64,000 nucleotides of DNA from Prorocentrum cordatum (taxonomy: Eukaryota > Sar > Dinophyceae > Prorocentrales > Prorocentraceae). Position numbers and translations under genes: made by a program. Positions 53,881 through 63,728 of this stretch are shown piece by piece (within the stretch, counting starts at the first letter, position 1; each line of letters opens with the position of its first letter). The stretch spans positions 47,501 through 111,500 of the forward strand of contig CAUYUJ010015508.1 of the NCBI GenBank assembly GCA_963575745.1, written 5' to 3'. Below the pieces are notes generated by a model that ran no database searches, was not told the origin of the DNA, and saw only the letters and a program-made list of their open reading frames with translations.

Positions 53881-54854
53881 TTGGCTTGTCAAATTTCTAT
53901 AGACCCGTGTTTGAAAGCAAAGGTCTCCGTAATTAACCGTTTTCGTTTTTTGTATTATTTTTTTTTTTTTTGTTTTTTTTTTGCTCGCGATCCGAACTCG
54001 GGCGAGACGTGCAGCGCCAGAAAATAGCAAATTAACCAGTGTCCACGGAAAAAAGGAAGGGATATTTCTCCCGAGCTAGGCGGATGATATTATATTACTT
54101 TTTAGAAGGCGCAGAAGAGCAAGGGATAAGATTTACATCTTTGTCTTTACTCATTGATATACGATAATCATGGCTTTCGCGATTTACGAATAACAAAATG
54201 TCGTTATGTCTTGCTGCAAAATTGACGCAAAACAGCAGACATTATTCCCGCGGTTGTTTTCAATTGTCCCGAATGTTTTATGGCCCGTCCACGGTATTTT
54301 GATTCTTTGTTCGACAATAACGCGAAAAAATGAATTTGTTTAACGATGAACCTGGATGGGCAATATTTTCAATCGGTTATCTTTTCCGGATCATCGGAAA
54401 TTATCTCCGAAAAAGAACTGCGTTTGAAAAGATTTCCGAGGACATAAATGCAAGACAATAGCGACATCCGAAATCAAATTAAATAATTGAAATTAATCAT
54501 ATCCGGCAAATTGAATACGTAGATTCGACATATTCGGTAAAATAATCCTTTATATTTGGGACTTACTTGGCGGCTGGGATGAAAAATTGCCCTACCATGG
54601 ACGGTTTAATATAACATAAGTAAACATCAATGATAAACAATAATGCAGGCCTGCAATACATGTGCGAGGCAATGATACGACAAATTATACGGGAAATAAA
54701 GAGCCGTGAAATAGCAATTGAAACGTCATACCGGCACGGGTAGAAGTTATAATATTCTCATGAAACAAATATCCGGCGGTTCACGCATGGCGGATTTATC
54801 AATCCAATGTCTGCTAATTATTTTTTGCACCCTGATTGTATCCATGTATGCAAA

Positions 54855-54920
54855 CGATGTGTGCGTGTGTGGGTGTGTGTGTGTGTGGGTGTGTGTGTGT
54901 GTGTGTGTGTTTGTGTGTGA

Positions 54921-54962
<42 letters not shown>
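54855..54962. repeat. (GT)n microsatellite
   Basis: GT repeats with GGGT and GAGT interruptions. Confidence 0.95.
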
Positions 54963-54965
<3 letters not shown>

Positions 54966-55214
54966 TTCCTTCCTCATCGCTGTTTTCGAAGTTACAATTT
55001 AGTTTTTTCGTTTACCAATATTCGCAAGTTGACTGAATTATTACATTTATTTTCTTTTCTTTCTGCTTTTTCCTTTTCCCTCCCCTCTTCCTCTTCGTTC
55101 TTTCCCATGCGTCCACGCCAAATTTTATTGAGCATGACCCGCATTGCGATTATTCCAAAACACGGCGGCCACAACAAACAAATAACCATCACCAACCGGA
55201 TCCCTGTCTTTCCC

Positions 55215-55217
<3 letters not shown>

Positions 55218-55249
<32 letters not shown>

Positions 55250-55250
55250 C
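55218..55250. repeat. Poly-T run of about 32
   Basis: A homopolymer in the AT-rich block. On the minus strand it could be the poly-A tail of a retroposed transcript, but no target duplication was found. Confidence 0.85.
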
Positions 55251-55626
55251 CAAATCGCAACTGCCGGAATGCGCGTTACATACGTATTGCATGTTTTTCG
55301 TCCCTTGTTTTTCTCGAGTTCTTCCATTTTGCAAGCGTCTTTTTATAATTTAAGCCACTATTTTATAACCAATTGGCGAAAGCGCGATTAATCTGCATTT
55401 GGCCGGGAGGTTTGCGCCGGCCTCGTTGTGCAACAACGTTTCACATGCATTGTGTTTGAATGTCGTTTTGACGCCAGCATTTTGGACATAACGCCACTAA
55501 ATTGCCAATGCCTCCGCCATGAGCATCAATACTTCCAGAATTCAAGAAGTACGCTATCAATTCCGGCAGGCTTCCTAACCAACAAATTTTTAGAGCATGT
55601 GGGTCAGCTCTTCCAAAATAGGAGCG

Positions 55627-55950
55627 TCAAAACGTCCGTGTAGATTTGGATTGTTTCTCCCATGTGTGATCCAATTGTGACCAATTGGTTCGCTCCAGGT
55701 TAGAAAAAAAATATTCGTAATAACTGATCGGTTTGTGGCTGGATACGCCTCTTACCAAAAAATCTGTGTTCAAATTGTCGCTGCGTTGCGGCCATTTGTT
55801 TTCGAACGCATATCGCCCCATAGTGTCGTCTTCTCCGAGTGCCATGGTGCATGCATGATTGTTTCGTTTTGACCATGCGTCCATCATCTCATCAAAATAA
55901 GTGCGCTTATTGTTTCCGTCGTGTCCAAATTGTGGAGCAAATTGGGTCAT
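55627..55950 (-). CDS. Unidentified ORF in the AT-rich block (107 codons)
   Basis: Acidic and aromatic-rich, with DEMMDAWSKRNNHACTMALG and YAFENKWPQRSDNLNTDFLV. The amino-acid composition is unlike that of GC-rich neighbours. It has no recognised domain. A transposase fragment was considered, but no catalytic triad can be assigned. It could also be chance in a block with few G/C-rich stops. Confidence 0.25.
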   Translation of the reverse strand: MTQFAPQFGHDGNNKRTYFDEMMDAWSKRNNHACTMALGEDDTMGRYAFENKWPQRSDNLNTDFLVRGVSSHKPISYYEYFFSNLERTNWSQLDHTWEKQSKSTRTF

Positions 55951-56888
55951 GTCAGCATTGTTTATAGATAGAAAAGAAAAATACCGCCAGGGACACGAAA
56001 GCGTAATAAAATTATCTCGCCCGATATGAATTTAAAATGTATCATTGTTTTGTTTGGTCCGCAGGGCGATGATAAACCCCACTCCTGAATATAATCTCCC
56101 AGACATTTTCCTGTTCGTACCAGATATGATGATGCGGTACCCTTCCTCCCCAAACGTGTGTGAAACAGCGGCCCCCGTTTCCTGAATGCAAACTTACGTT
56201 TCAATTTGCGAAACATGCATCTCACAACGGGTGGCATTGGAGTTTCGATCTGTTCCGCATATTATCAATATAATGGAAACCGTACTGGTATGTAGTATTA
56301 ATGGTTACTTTGCCCGGTACTACGTCAATATAGGGATCAAGCAACTCTCTCCGGGTAGGTCGGTTCCGTGAGTCCGTGAGCCATCTATATAACGCGTGTA
56401 CATATAACATGTTTAGAACTCCTCTTGGAGATTCACGGTCGCAATTTTAATTCGCGGTTGATTTGAAACATAAAACAGCATTTGAAATACAAATCTCAAT
56501 CACCATAGGTGGTTGCGATTGTCTGCTGCACAAGGGAAATGATTGGTGACAGTCAGTAAACGGCCCAAAAAATAACGGTTTTGCCGCCAAAGTCTATGTA
56601 CACGACCTTCTGCGCAGAAGCGTTATTTAAAACAAAATAAGCAAAACAAAAAAAACGATACCGGATCGGGTTACTAAACAAACCCAGCAATCTTTGACAC
56701 ACTGCGATGCACATGCGAGTCGGCACGTACGGATGGATTGACGTGGTGGCGAAGAGCAAGAGAAAGGATAACTCAAGCTGGGAAGTTCCGAAATAAAATT
56801 CTGGCCTTCGAAGCACAGAATTCTATGTTGCCGAAGAAACCTCATTTTTTTTTTACAAAAAAAAATCGTTGGTACGTATACGTATCCT

Positions 56889-57118
56889 CCAATATGGCTA
56901 CAAAACGCCCTTCAACATCCAAAACGGTTCCCCCACGAAGCGCCCAAACGGCTCCAAGAGGCGCCCGAAAACCTGTCAAGAGACACCACCAGCAGCATCA
57001 GCCCGTTTTACCGCTATTACCCAAGGTGTTTCACTATGTGCGTCTCTTCCTCCTTTCTCCCGTCAACCCTCCTGGGCATCGTTTCTGGACGGGTTGGTGG
57101 GGATACGCGAAACGTCAA
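56889..57118 (-). mobile_element. CAG-TIR element, copy 9, truncated, AT-shifted
   Basis: It keeps end A (GGACGGGTTGGTGGGGATAC then GCGAAACGTC, 57088-57117), preceded by a diverged minisatellite (AAACGGTTCCCCCACGAAGC, GCCCAAACGGCTCCAAGAGG). Relative to other copies many G/C positions are A/T (AACGTC for AGCGTC, AAACGG for AGATGG). Confidence 0.65.
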
Positions 57119-57654
57119 CAATTCAATTGGGTTCAGTAGTATTTCCTATTGACTGCGTGACTGAATTCTCCTATTCCTGTCAATTCCAATGTGTTTCTGT
57201 CAAAATCGAATCAACTGGTTGAATAATTGCCGTCGGCGTCGAACGGCTGACTACGTACCTTCGACCAATTTGTTTCATTCCTGGGGTGGAAAAAAACACT
57301 GGGACGGCACAGGCGCGTTTTCCCGCAGCTCTTCCATGAATGGTTGGGGATTCAAAAACATTCGCGGGAACAATATGATCTTACTCCACATTTGAATATG
57401 ACGAGCATCTGCGTCGGGATCCGGCACCCAGGCGCAACGGAACGACGAGTCACAACCCATCAAAGCTTGCATTCAGATGCGTACGAACGGCTCCCTGATG
57501 CAACGCATGGTTGAACGTAGATTCGGAACACATGCAGCAAACTCAATATACCGCGAACAGAGAAAAAATACAAACACATAGCGGTCGGACGTGTTGGAAT
57601 AGGAAATGTGAGTCGGAATGCTCGTCGGATTCGTGCGTGGCGCTATCGAGGGAG

Positions 57655-57722
57655 GAGGAGGAGGAGGAGGAGGAGGGGGAGGGGGAGGGGGAGGAGGGTG
57701 AGGAGGAGGGCGAGGAGGAGGT
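57655..57722. repeat. (GGA)n microsatellite
   Basis: GGA units with GGGGGA interruptions. Confidence 0.9.
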
Positions 57723-57848
57723 TCAGAGATTCAGACCTCTCGCGAAGCGAGTTATGCTGATGCGCCCGTTCCCTTGCCGGCTCAGGCGAAGAAGAACGCG
57801 GCGAAATTGAAGAACATGAACACTGACACCCTCCTGGCACTGCGATGA
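57720..57848 (+). CDS. Candidate terminal exon
   Basis: In the frame ending at TGA 57846-57848 the sequence reads GSEIQTSREASYADAPVPLP then AQAKKNAAKLKNMNTDTLLA and LR. It is not repeat-driven after the GGA tract, and the Lys/Ala/Asn-rich helix with a hydrophobic end looks like a natural C-terminus. The upstream border lies in the GGA repeat and cannot be placed. Function unknown. Confidence 0.3.
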   Translation, partial: GSEIQTSREASYADAPVPLPAQAKKNAAKLKNMNTDTLLALR

Positions 57849-58435
57849 AGACCGAGGAACGAAGCTGATGCCTCGAACGAGTCCCTCCCCATGTAGTAGA
57901 CACCCGCGCGGAAAATTAATGCACGTCGCATCGGCAACACCACATGTGTTCACTCCTCCACGGCACCACCAGAGAAGACGCCTATACACAATTCCATAAT
58001 TCCAACTGGCACCGCCAGACATAGTACCTCTTGTTAGGGAAAACCATTACCCACTCTGCAAACCTGAAAGGGAAAACGCAACTTGCCTTGAAGAAGCCGC
58101 AATTGCCTCACACGGAGCTTTGTCGCAGAGGGCGCTGACCAACCCTAGTATGTACGAGTAAAATCTCCTGGCGCCGTTGCAAAGAGCGGCTGGGAACGCG
58201 CCACAATTGGATAACTGCCGAATCCACTATCCACCCACATGAGGCGTTAATCAGCTTCTGCGCAGCCTCCCACGCCAGGCCACGTACATCGAATGGAATC
58301 CACCGCCAGCACAACCAGTATGAGTGGTACGCCTCCGTGATGGCCACCCAATGAGAGAGCAAAAGAGCCGCCTGAAGTACAAATATGGGAATTCACCTAT
58401 CAAGCTGAATTCGAATGCGCTGCCGCCGCCAAGGC
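57849..58435. other. Stretch without recognised genes
   Basis: Balanced composition; minus-strand ORFs 57723-58022 and 58108-58362 are open but unrecognised. Confidence 0.4.
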
Positions 58436-58449
58436 CGCCACCAAAAGCC

Positions 58450-58625
58450 ACTGAAATACCCTCCCTTGGCGGAGATGGGAGACCCCATCACTATAGCTGA
58501 TGATGCCTGGCTCCAGCTGGACGTGCGAAAAAATTGAGACCCCAGCACCAGAAACCGAAAAACAGACCCTCCCCTGGCGGAGCTGGGAGATGCCCAAACG
58601 ATAGCTGATGAGGTAAGCCCTTGCT
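58450..58625. repeat. Two diverged ~110-bp direct repeat units
   Basis: CCCTCCCTTGGCGGAGATGG with CACTATAGCTGATGATG (58461-58508) and CCCTCCCCTGGCGGAGCTGG with AACGATAGCTGATGAGG (58570-58617). Confidence 0.75.
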
Positions 58626-58926
58626 GAAATATTCCAAAGCCACACCACCTGCAGCCCAATCTGGAGAAGCGGCACTACGCGAAACACCGTAGTGATACCC
58701 ACCAACTTGTTTTGCCTCTGTCCGAGGCCCCGGAATACTTGAAATCGTGAATTCGCTCCCCTTCGTCACCAGGAGAGGCTGAACGATGCCATTGTGAGAA
58801 ACCACTCACAAAGCGGTCCAGACGCCCTGGTGTCCCCCCATCGCCGACGCGGAGGCGGGAAGCTGGGCTAGCGCGAGCGAGTAGGAACCAAAAGATGGTA
58901 CCACGCGCTCCGCCCAGCTGTGCTTG

Positions 58927-59078
58927 AGAGGGGGAGGAGGAGGAGGAGGGGGAGGAGGAGGAGGAGGGGGAGGGGAAGGAGGGGGAGGAGGAGGAGGAGG
59001 AGGAGGAGGAGGAGGAGGAGGAGGAGGAGGAGGAGGAGGAGGAGGGAGGAGGAGGAGGAGGGAGGAGGAGGGAGGAGG
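58927..59078. repeat. (GGA)n array, inverted partner of 59208-59372
   Basis: GGA units with GGGGGA interruptions over about 150 bp. Confidence 0.95.
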
Positions 59079-59207
59079 TGACCTCCCATTAAGCTTGATG
59101 TGCGCAGCTGGAGATGAATGCCTTGTGGTTGGGACGTCTGGGGTGTCATACGATCGGGGCGCCGCCAGCACGGGGGCTGGACCTCCAGATTCATCTGGCG
59201 CTTCGTC

Positions 59208-59372
59208 GACCCTCCTCCTCCTTCTCCTCCTCTTTCCTCCTCCTCGTCTTTCTCCCATCCTCCTCCCCCTCCTCCTCCTCCTCCTCCTCCTCGTCTTTCT
59301 CCCCCTCTTCGTCCCCCTCCTCCTCCTCCTCCTCCTCCTCCTCCTCCTCCTCCTCTCCTCCTCTTCCTCCTC
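59208..59372. repeat. (TCC)n array, inverted partner of 58927-59078
   Basis: TCC units with CTT interruptions. With the GGA array 130 bp upstream it forms a long imperfect inverted repeat. Confidence 0.95.
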
Positions 59373-59379
59373 TCGCCAC

Positions 59380-60985
59380 AAATGGTTTCTGCGCTAGGAC
59401 GCCGGAGTTGGGAATATATGGGTGGCAGCGAAACGTTACTCGCAGCTGCAGAAGTGCAAAACCATCCCTGGTTCCTTGGGAGCCGCCTCCATGACGTGCC
59501 AAGCCGAAGATGGCACACACACACACACACACGTACGTAGAAGACACATCAGAGCCACATTTTCAGTATTCGGCCTGGGGATGCGCGGTGATAGGCTGAA
59601 TTGTTACCTGGTTTGAAAAATCGCAGTCATTGGGGGCGGATGCTCTTGTATGCTGTACGTGGGTAATGATCCTTGGCACCGCGTGAGCCGCCCAATTGAG
59701 AACGGGCACCGATGTCGTGGAATTCCCAAACATCCTCTCGACCTGACCTTTCGTGATGTATGGGCTTTGCCAGCGCCAGCACACGAGCACACGAGGCAGG
59801 AAGAGGGGAAAAAAGACGACGACGAGATCCGATCGGGCTGCCAAACGAGCCAAAAGGCACCGCGACACACTGCCGATGTTGCTCGCACGCGCAATGCACA
59901 TACCATTCCGCACGTACAGGTGGAGGGGGGTGGCAGGAGTGAGGACGAATGTGATTGGGGGGGCCAGCTCAGGGTGGGGAACTCCGAGCTGAAGACGGGG
60001 AGATATCGCTGATAGATCGGCCCTGATAGCGAAACCGCACACTCCTGGGCGGGCTGGGCTATCAGGCTGCTGTCGGCGATCAATCGGCGATTGGGGGTGG
60101 TCAGTGCATCCCCCCCTGAGCCTATCCCCCCTCAGAATTGCCCCCTGACTTTCGGTTCAAAGACTAGACTCTCCAGCGGCCGTTCGGGACGATCCGGGCA
60201 CCCCTGGAACGATCCCGGCGAGGCGCAATCGCTGGAAGGTGCCCTGATGCTCGGAAGCCGCCAAACATCGATGAAGTCGTCAGAAAACAACAAGCCTCGA
60301 GCCTAGCGAACCTCAAGCTATTCCCCGCTGAGCCTAACATTGCCCCTAAAGGGGGAGAATGAACGAGGAGCAAAATTGCACATGCATCCACTGGCGCCAT
60401 TTCGTCCCGTCGCAAACTCGGATCCCTGCCCTGCGACGTCTAGGCGCGCCAACGGGGGAACCGTGCCCAGATCCATGGGGAGTGCATAGTGCAACGATTT
60501 GCTCGGCACTCTGTGAGACAGAAGGCGAGCTACAAACTTCGCCAAGGCCCAGTCACCCTTGCAGCGTCATCGCGCTCGCGCCTGTCGGGTCCCGCTCTCC
60601 GCAGTCTCCTCTCCTACTCTGCCTCGTCCCTGCTCGCGTCCCCCCCTGTTTTGTCCCTTCCCCCCCTCAGATCCCGACCAGGCGCCCGAGATCTCTGTTT
60701 AGTATTTGATGTTGGTTTCCAAAACGCCCTCCAAACTATTTCGCAACCACTCCCGCCTTGTCCCAGACAGCCCCCAACCACGCCCCGAGAGGTGCCCAAG
60801 ACGTTCCAGGGGGCCCCCGAGAGGCCGCAAAGAAGCTCCCAAGAGAGCCCCATACTCCCATGAAGCCTAAGGCAACCGAGTGCCCCCCTATGGGAAGTTT
60901 GCTAAAGCCACGCGCTCTCCCGCGAGGCGATCAACAAAAAAGGCCACAAGTGGGGTGCCACTTTATTTTCTGTTTGGAGCTGGCT
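59380..60985. other. Stretch without recognised genes
   Basis: 59800-60000 is the GC-rich counterpart of 56640-56820. 60715-60860 carries diverged CAG-TIR minisatellite (CCCCGAGAGGTGCCCAAGAC, GCCCCCGAGAGGCCGCAAAG) without ends. The other ORFs are unrecognised. Confidence 0.45.
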
Positions 60986-60997
60986 TGGTTTGCCCAT

Positions 60998-61000
60998 GTG

Positions 61001-61031
<31 letters not shown>

Positions 61032-61170
61032 TTATTTATGGCTTTCTCTCTCTCTCTCTCTTTTTCTCTTGCGTGCGCTCTCCCTCATCTCTCTTTATCT
61101 CTCTCTCTCTCTGGTTCTTTGTGTGTTCTCTCTCTCTCTCTTTTTCTCTTTCCCTCCCTCTCTGTATCTC
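60998..61170. repeat. (CT)n-rich microsatellite
   Basis: CTCTCTCTCTTT-type repeats with short unique interruptions. Confidence 0.95.
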
Positions 61171-61199
61171 TCTCGATTATCCTGCTCCTCTTCGCCTTA

Positions 61200-62152
61200 C
61201 TAGTCCACCGTAGACTCGACCATAACAAAAACACACATACCATACAGTTCAAGGCGCCCTGCAGGTGATTGGGGGCGGATTGGCCTCAAGTTCGAGACGC
61301 ATCACACATAATTCAACTCACGATTTGGGCACACATCGGAACACAACTTTAGACGTGCGCATCACTGAATTTGTCGCATCCATGTATATGCCAATGTACC
61401 CATTGACTACTTACCAGACCACCCGAACCCAGCCCAAAGACACGAACTTCGGGTTGGAGAGGGGGGTATGGGTTCCAGATGTGTTTGTTTCAATGTTCCC
61501 TGACCCCCCCCCCCTGGAAACGAATGGCGAATTGAGGCCTTCGGCTTGGGTTGGGGTGGTTTGGTGTAGAGTGCTGGTGCTCCAAAGACTCCTGCTGCGT
61601 TTGCGTTGGCTGTTGTCAGCTTGGTTCATAAATGCTGCTGGTGTGAAATGTGTTTACTGTTGTGATTTGCCCCGCAAGGTGTCCTATATGAGTGTGCCCC
61701 ACAAGGTACCCATATTTGTGTCTGTTGCCCCACAGGGCGCACGTTGGCTGTTATAGCCGAGTACGGCGCCATGTGTTGCTACTATCGCATGTCAGAAAAC
61801 ACCTGTTTGCCATAATGGTCTGGCAAAACGTGCTGGGGGAACTGCAACCTCGCATTATGCATGGTCCCGCTAGGTTTTGCAAAACCTCGCAGCGCACACT
61901 TCTGCTGCTTATTTCTACTGCGGAAAAGGTTGAATGTCAAGGTTGGACGAAGCATCAGAGAGGCCGCGGTAGATTTTGACCCGAAGCACCATGCAGGGAG
62001 CAGTTCAGGCGGGTGAAGTGCGGGGGGGTCTATTCGAGCAACCCTGGCAACATGCAGCAACCTCCTGCGGCGCAGGTACAAAGTGTTTCGATGCGGGGGA
62101 AGCTTGATGGCAGAGCCGAACGAAGCATATACGGTGAGGCTGTGTCAGACTA
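61200..62152. other. Stretch without recognised genes
   Basis: It contains TGCCCCACAAGGTACCC and TTGCCCCACAGGGCGCAC as a short duplicated motif (61695-61740). Balanced composition, no convincing coding signal. Confidence 0.4.
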
Positions 62153-63311
62153 GTCCCACCAGCCCTTTAGGGCGTAGGTGGTTTACAGTGTTTCCTGCTC
62201 CACCCCCCTTCTTCCCCTTCGGGCAAGGGTTTACCCCTCCCCCTACCCCCTCCCCTGGACCTGGACGGGGCCTTGTGTGAGCGGTCGGAGCGTCCAAAAC
62301 GGCCTCGGCGAGGAAGCCAGCATCGTTGGTTTTACTTGGGCTTTGGCCTTTTGAGGGGGACAGCGCTAATTGAGACCCCCTCTTCTTTGATCGATCTCCT
62401 CCGAAATCGCCCACGTGCGCTCCCAAGGCTCCCAAGGGTGCCCCAGCCCCAAGAGGTGGCCAGGAGGCCCCAAGAGGCCCCCAAGAGGCCCCCAGGATGC
62501 CCCCAAGAGGCCCCCAAGAGGCCCCCAAGAGACCCCCAAGAGGCCCCCCAGATGCACCCAAGACGCTCCAAGAGGCCTCGGCGAGAATGCCAAAATCATT
62601 GATTGCAATAAAGTTTTGGCCACATGTTGGCCTTCAGGGGGGGGGCGAGTGCTTCAGATGACTCCACGAGCGCCTGGGAGAGCCCAAGATGACATCCAAG
62701 ATGGCTCAATATATCCCAAGATGCCTCATGATGGCGCCCACGATGCTCCAAGAGGCCTCGTAACAGATCCAAGACGGCTCCAAGTGGCCAAACAATTCCC
62801 CCAGGAGGCCCCGAAGAGGCCAACATCCGTCCAAAACCTCACGAAAGTGAATGTTTTTGGCTTTCTCGCCTTTTCGCTACCGATGGCCATCCGAGACCTC
62901 AAGATGGCTCCGAGATGGCCCAAGAAGGCTCCAAGAACGTTCCCAAGACACCCAAGAGCGCTTCAAGAGGGCCCCAAGAGGCGCCCAGGAGGCGTCAAGA
63001 GGCGCCCAGGAGGCCCCAAGAGGGCTCCGAGAGGCTCCCACGAGACCCCCAAGAGGCCCCAGGCATCCAAGACGCTCAAAAATGCGCCCAGGACCGCCGA
63101 GAGGCCCCCAAAACGCTCTAAGAGGCCTCCACTGGGGGACTCTTTCTCTGTGTGCTGCCCACTTCCCTGATCGAGGCAATTCCCCTGGGCTTCGTTTCTG
63201 GATGGGCTGGTGGGGTTACTTTTTTTTGGTCGCGGGCGGACGCGGATTCGCAGTCGCCGAGCTGAGATGTCCGGGCCACGGGCAAAATTGGTGGGGTTAC
63301 GTGAAGCGTCC
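62153..63311 (-). mobile_element. CAG-TIR element, copy 8, complete, inverted
   Basis: End B is GTCCCACCAGCCCTTTAGGG at 62154-62173 followed by CGTAGGTGG. End A is present in its double form: GGGCTGGTGGGGTTAC at 63204-63219 followed by a T run and GGTCGCGG, then TTGGTGGGGTTACGTGAAGC at 63289-63308. The interior holds GATCGATCTCC (62391), two minisatellite blocks and the shared subterminal CTGTGTGCTGCCCACTTCCC (63150). Copy 1 has the same double end A, whereas other copies have one, suggesting loss of ~80 bp by recombination between the two TATCCCCACCA repeats. Confidence 0.8.
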
Positions 63312-63728
63312 AGAATTGAAGTCCACTTCGATTCGCCAGAAACGGAAGGTTCCAGCGCAGCGGCCAGCCTGTCGGAGACACAGAAAGGCTACGACCCCAC
63401 GACGCCAAGCGGAAAAGGGACGGAGGAGGGGCGCCAGACAGGAATCGTATACAATTGTGATGGAATATCGCTGCCGACAAATCGCAAAACCTCGGGGGAT
63501 ATCTGGCTGGATTACCAGTCATGGCAGAATCGATCAATGTAATCTGAAACTGCAGAACCCGCGTTTGCCAGCGCACCTGAAACGCCAGGACCTCATCCGA
63601 AGCAAGTCAATATCGGGCACGCTCTGGACGTGCAAATCGGTTCCCATTTTACGCTTTGTGCCACACGCGCACTGGTGCACGGGAATACGCTCAAAATTGC
63701 CGAAAGGCCTGTTCAACGCTGGATCTTG

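Larger units (their letters stand above)
53640..56890. other. AT-rich block of foreign-looking composition
   Basis: Composition changes abruptly from GC-rich to AT-rich near 53640 and returns near 56890. Inside are a ~22-bp repeat, a GT microsatellite, a poly-T run and several short ORFs. The best ORF, minus strand 55627-55950, contains KRTYFDEMMDAWSKRNNH, ALGEDDTMGRYAFENKWPQR and ISYYEYFFSNLERTNW, is not repeat-derived and has no match I recognise. Minus-strand ORFs 55962-56237 and 56222-56410 follow it closely and could be parts of one decayed gene. Part of the block (56640-56820) aligns with GC-rich sequence at 59800-60000 in this window, so at least that part is native sequence shifted toward AT. 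Confidence 0.6.

Noticed and set aside
55627-55950. Assignment of the AT-block ORF to a PiggyBac-like transposase
   Set aside because: The idea came from a loose impression of composition; no catalytic Asp triad or conserved block can be aligned.
61265-61756. 163-codon plus-strand ORF considered as a gene
   Set aside because: No domain, no codon bias and a short duplicated TGCCCCACA motif inside; not separable from chance.
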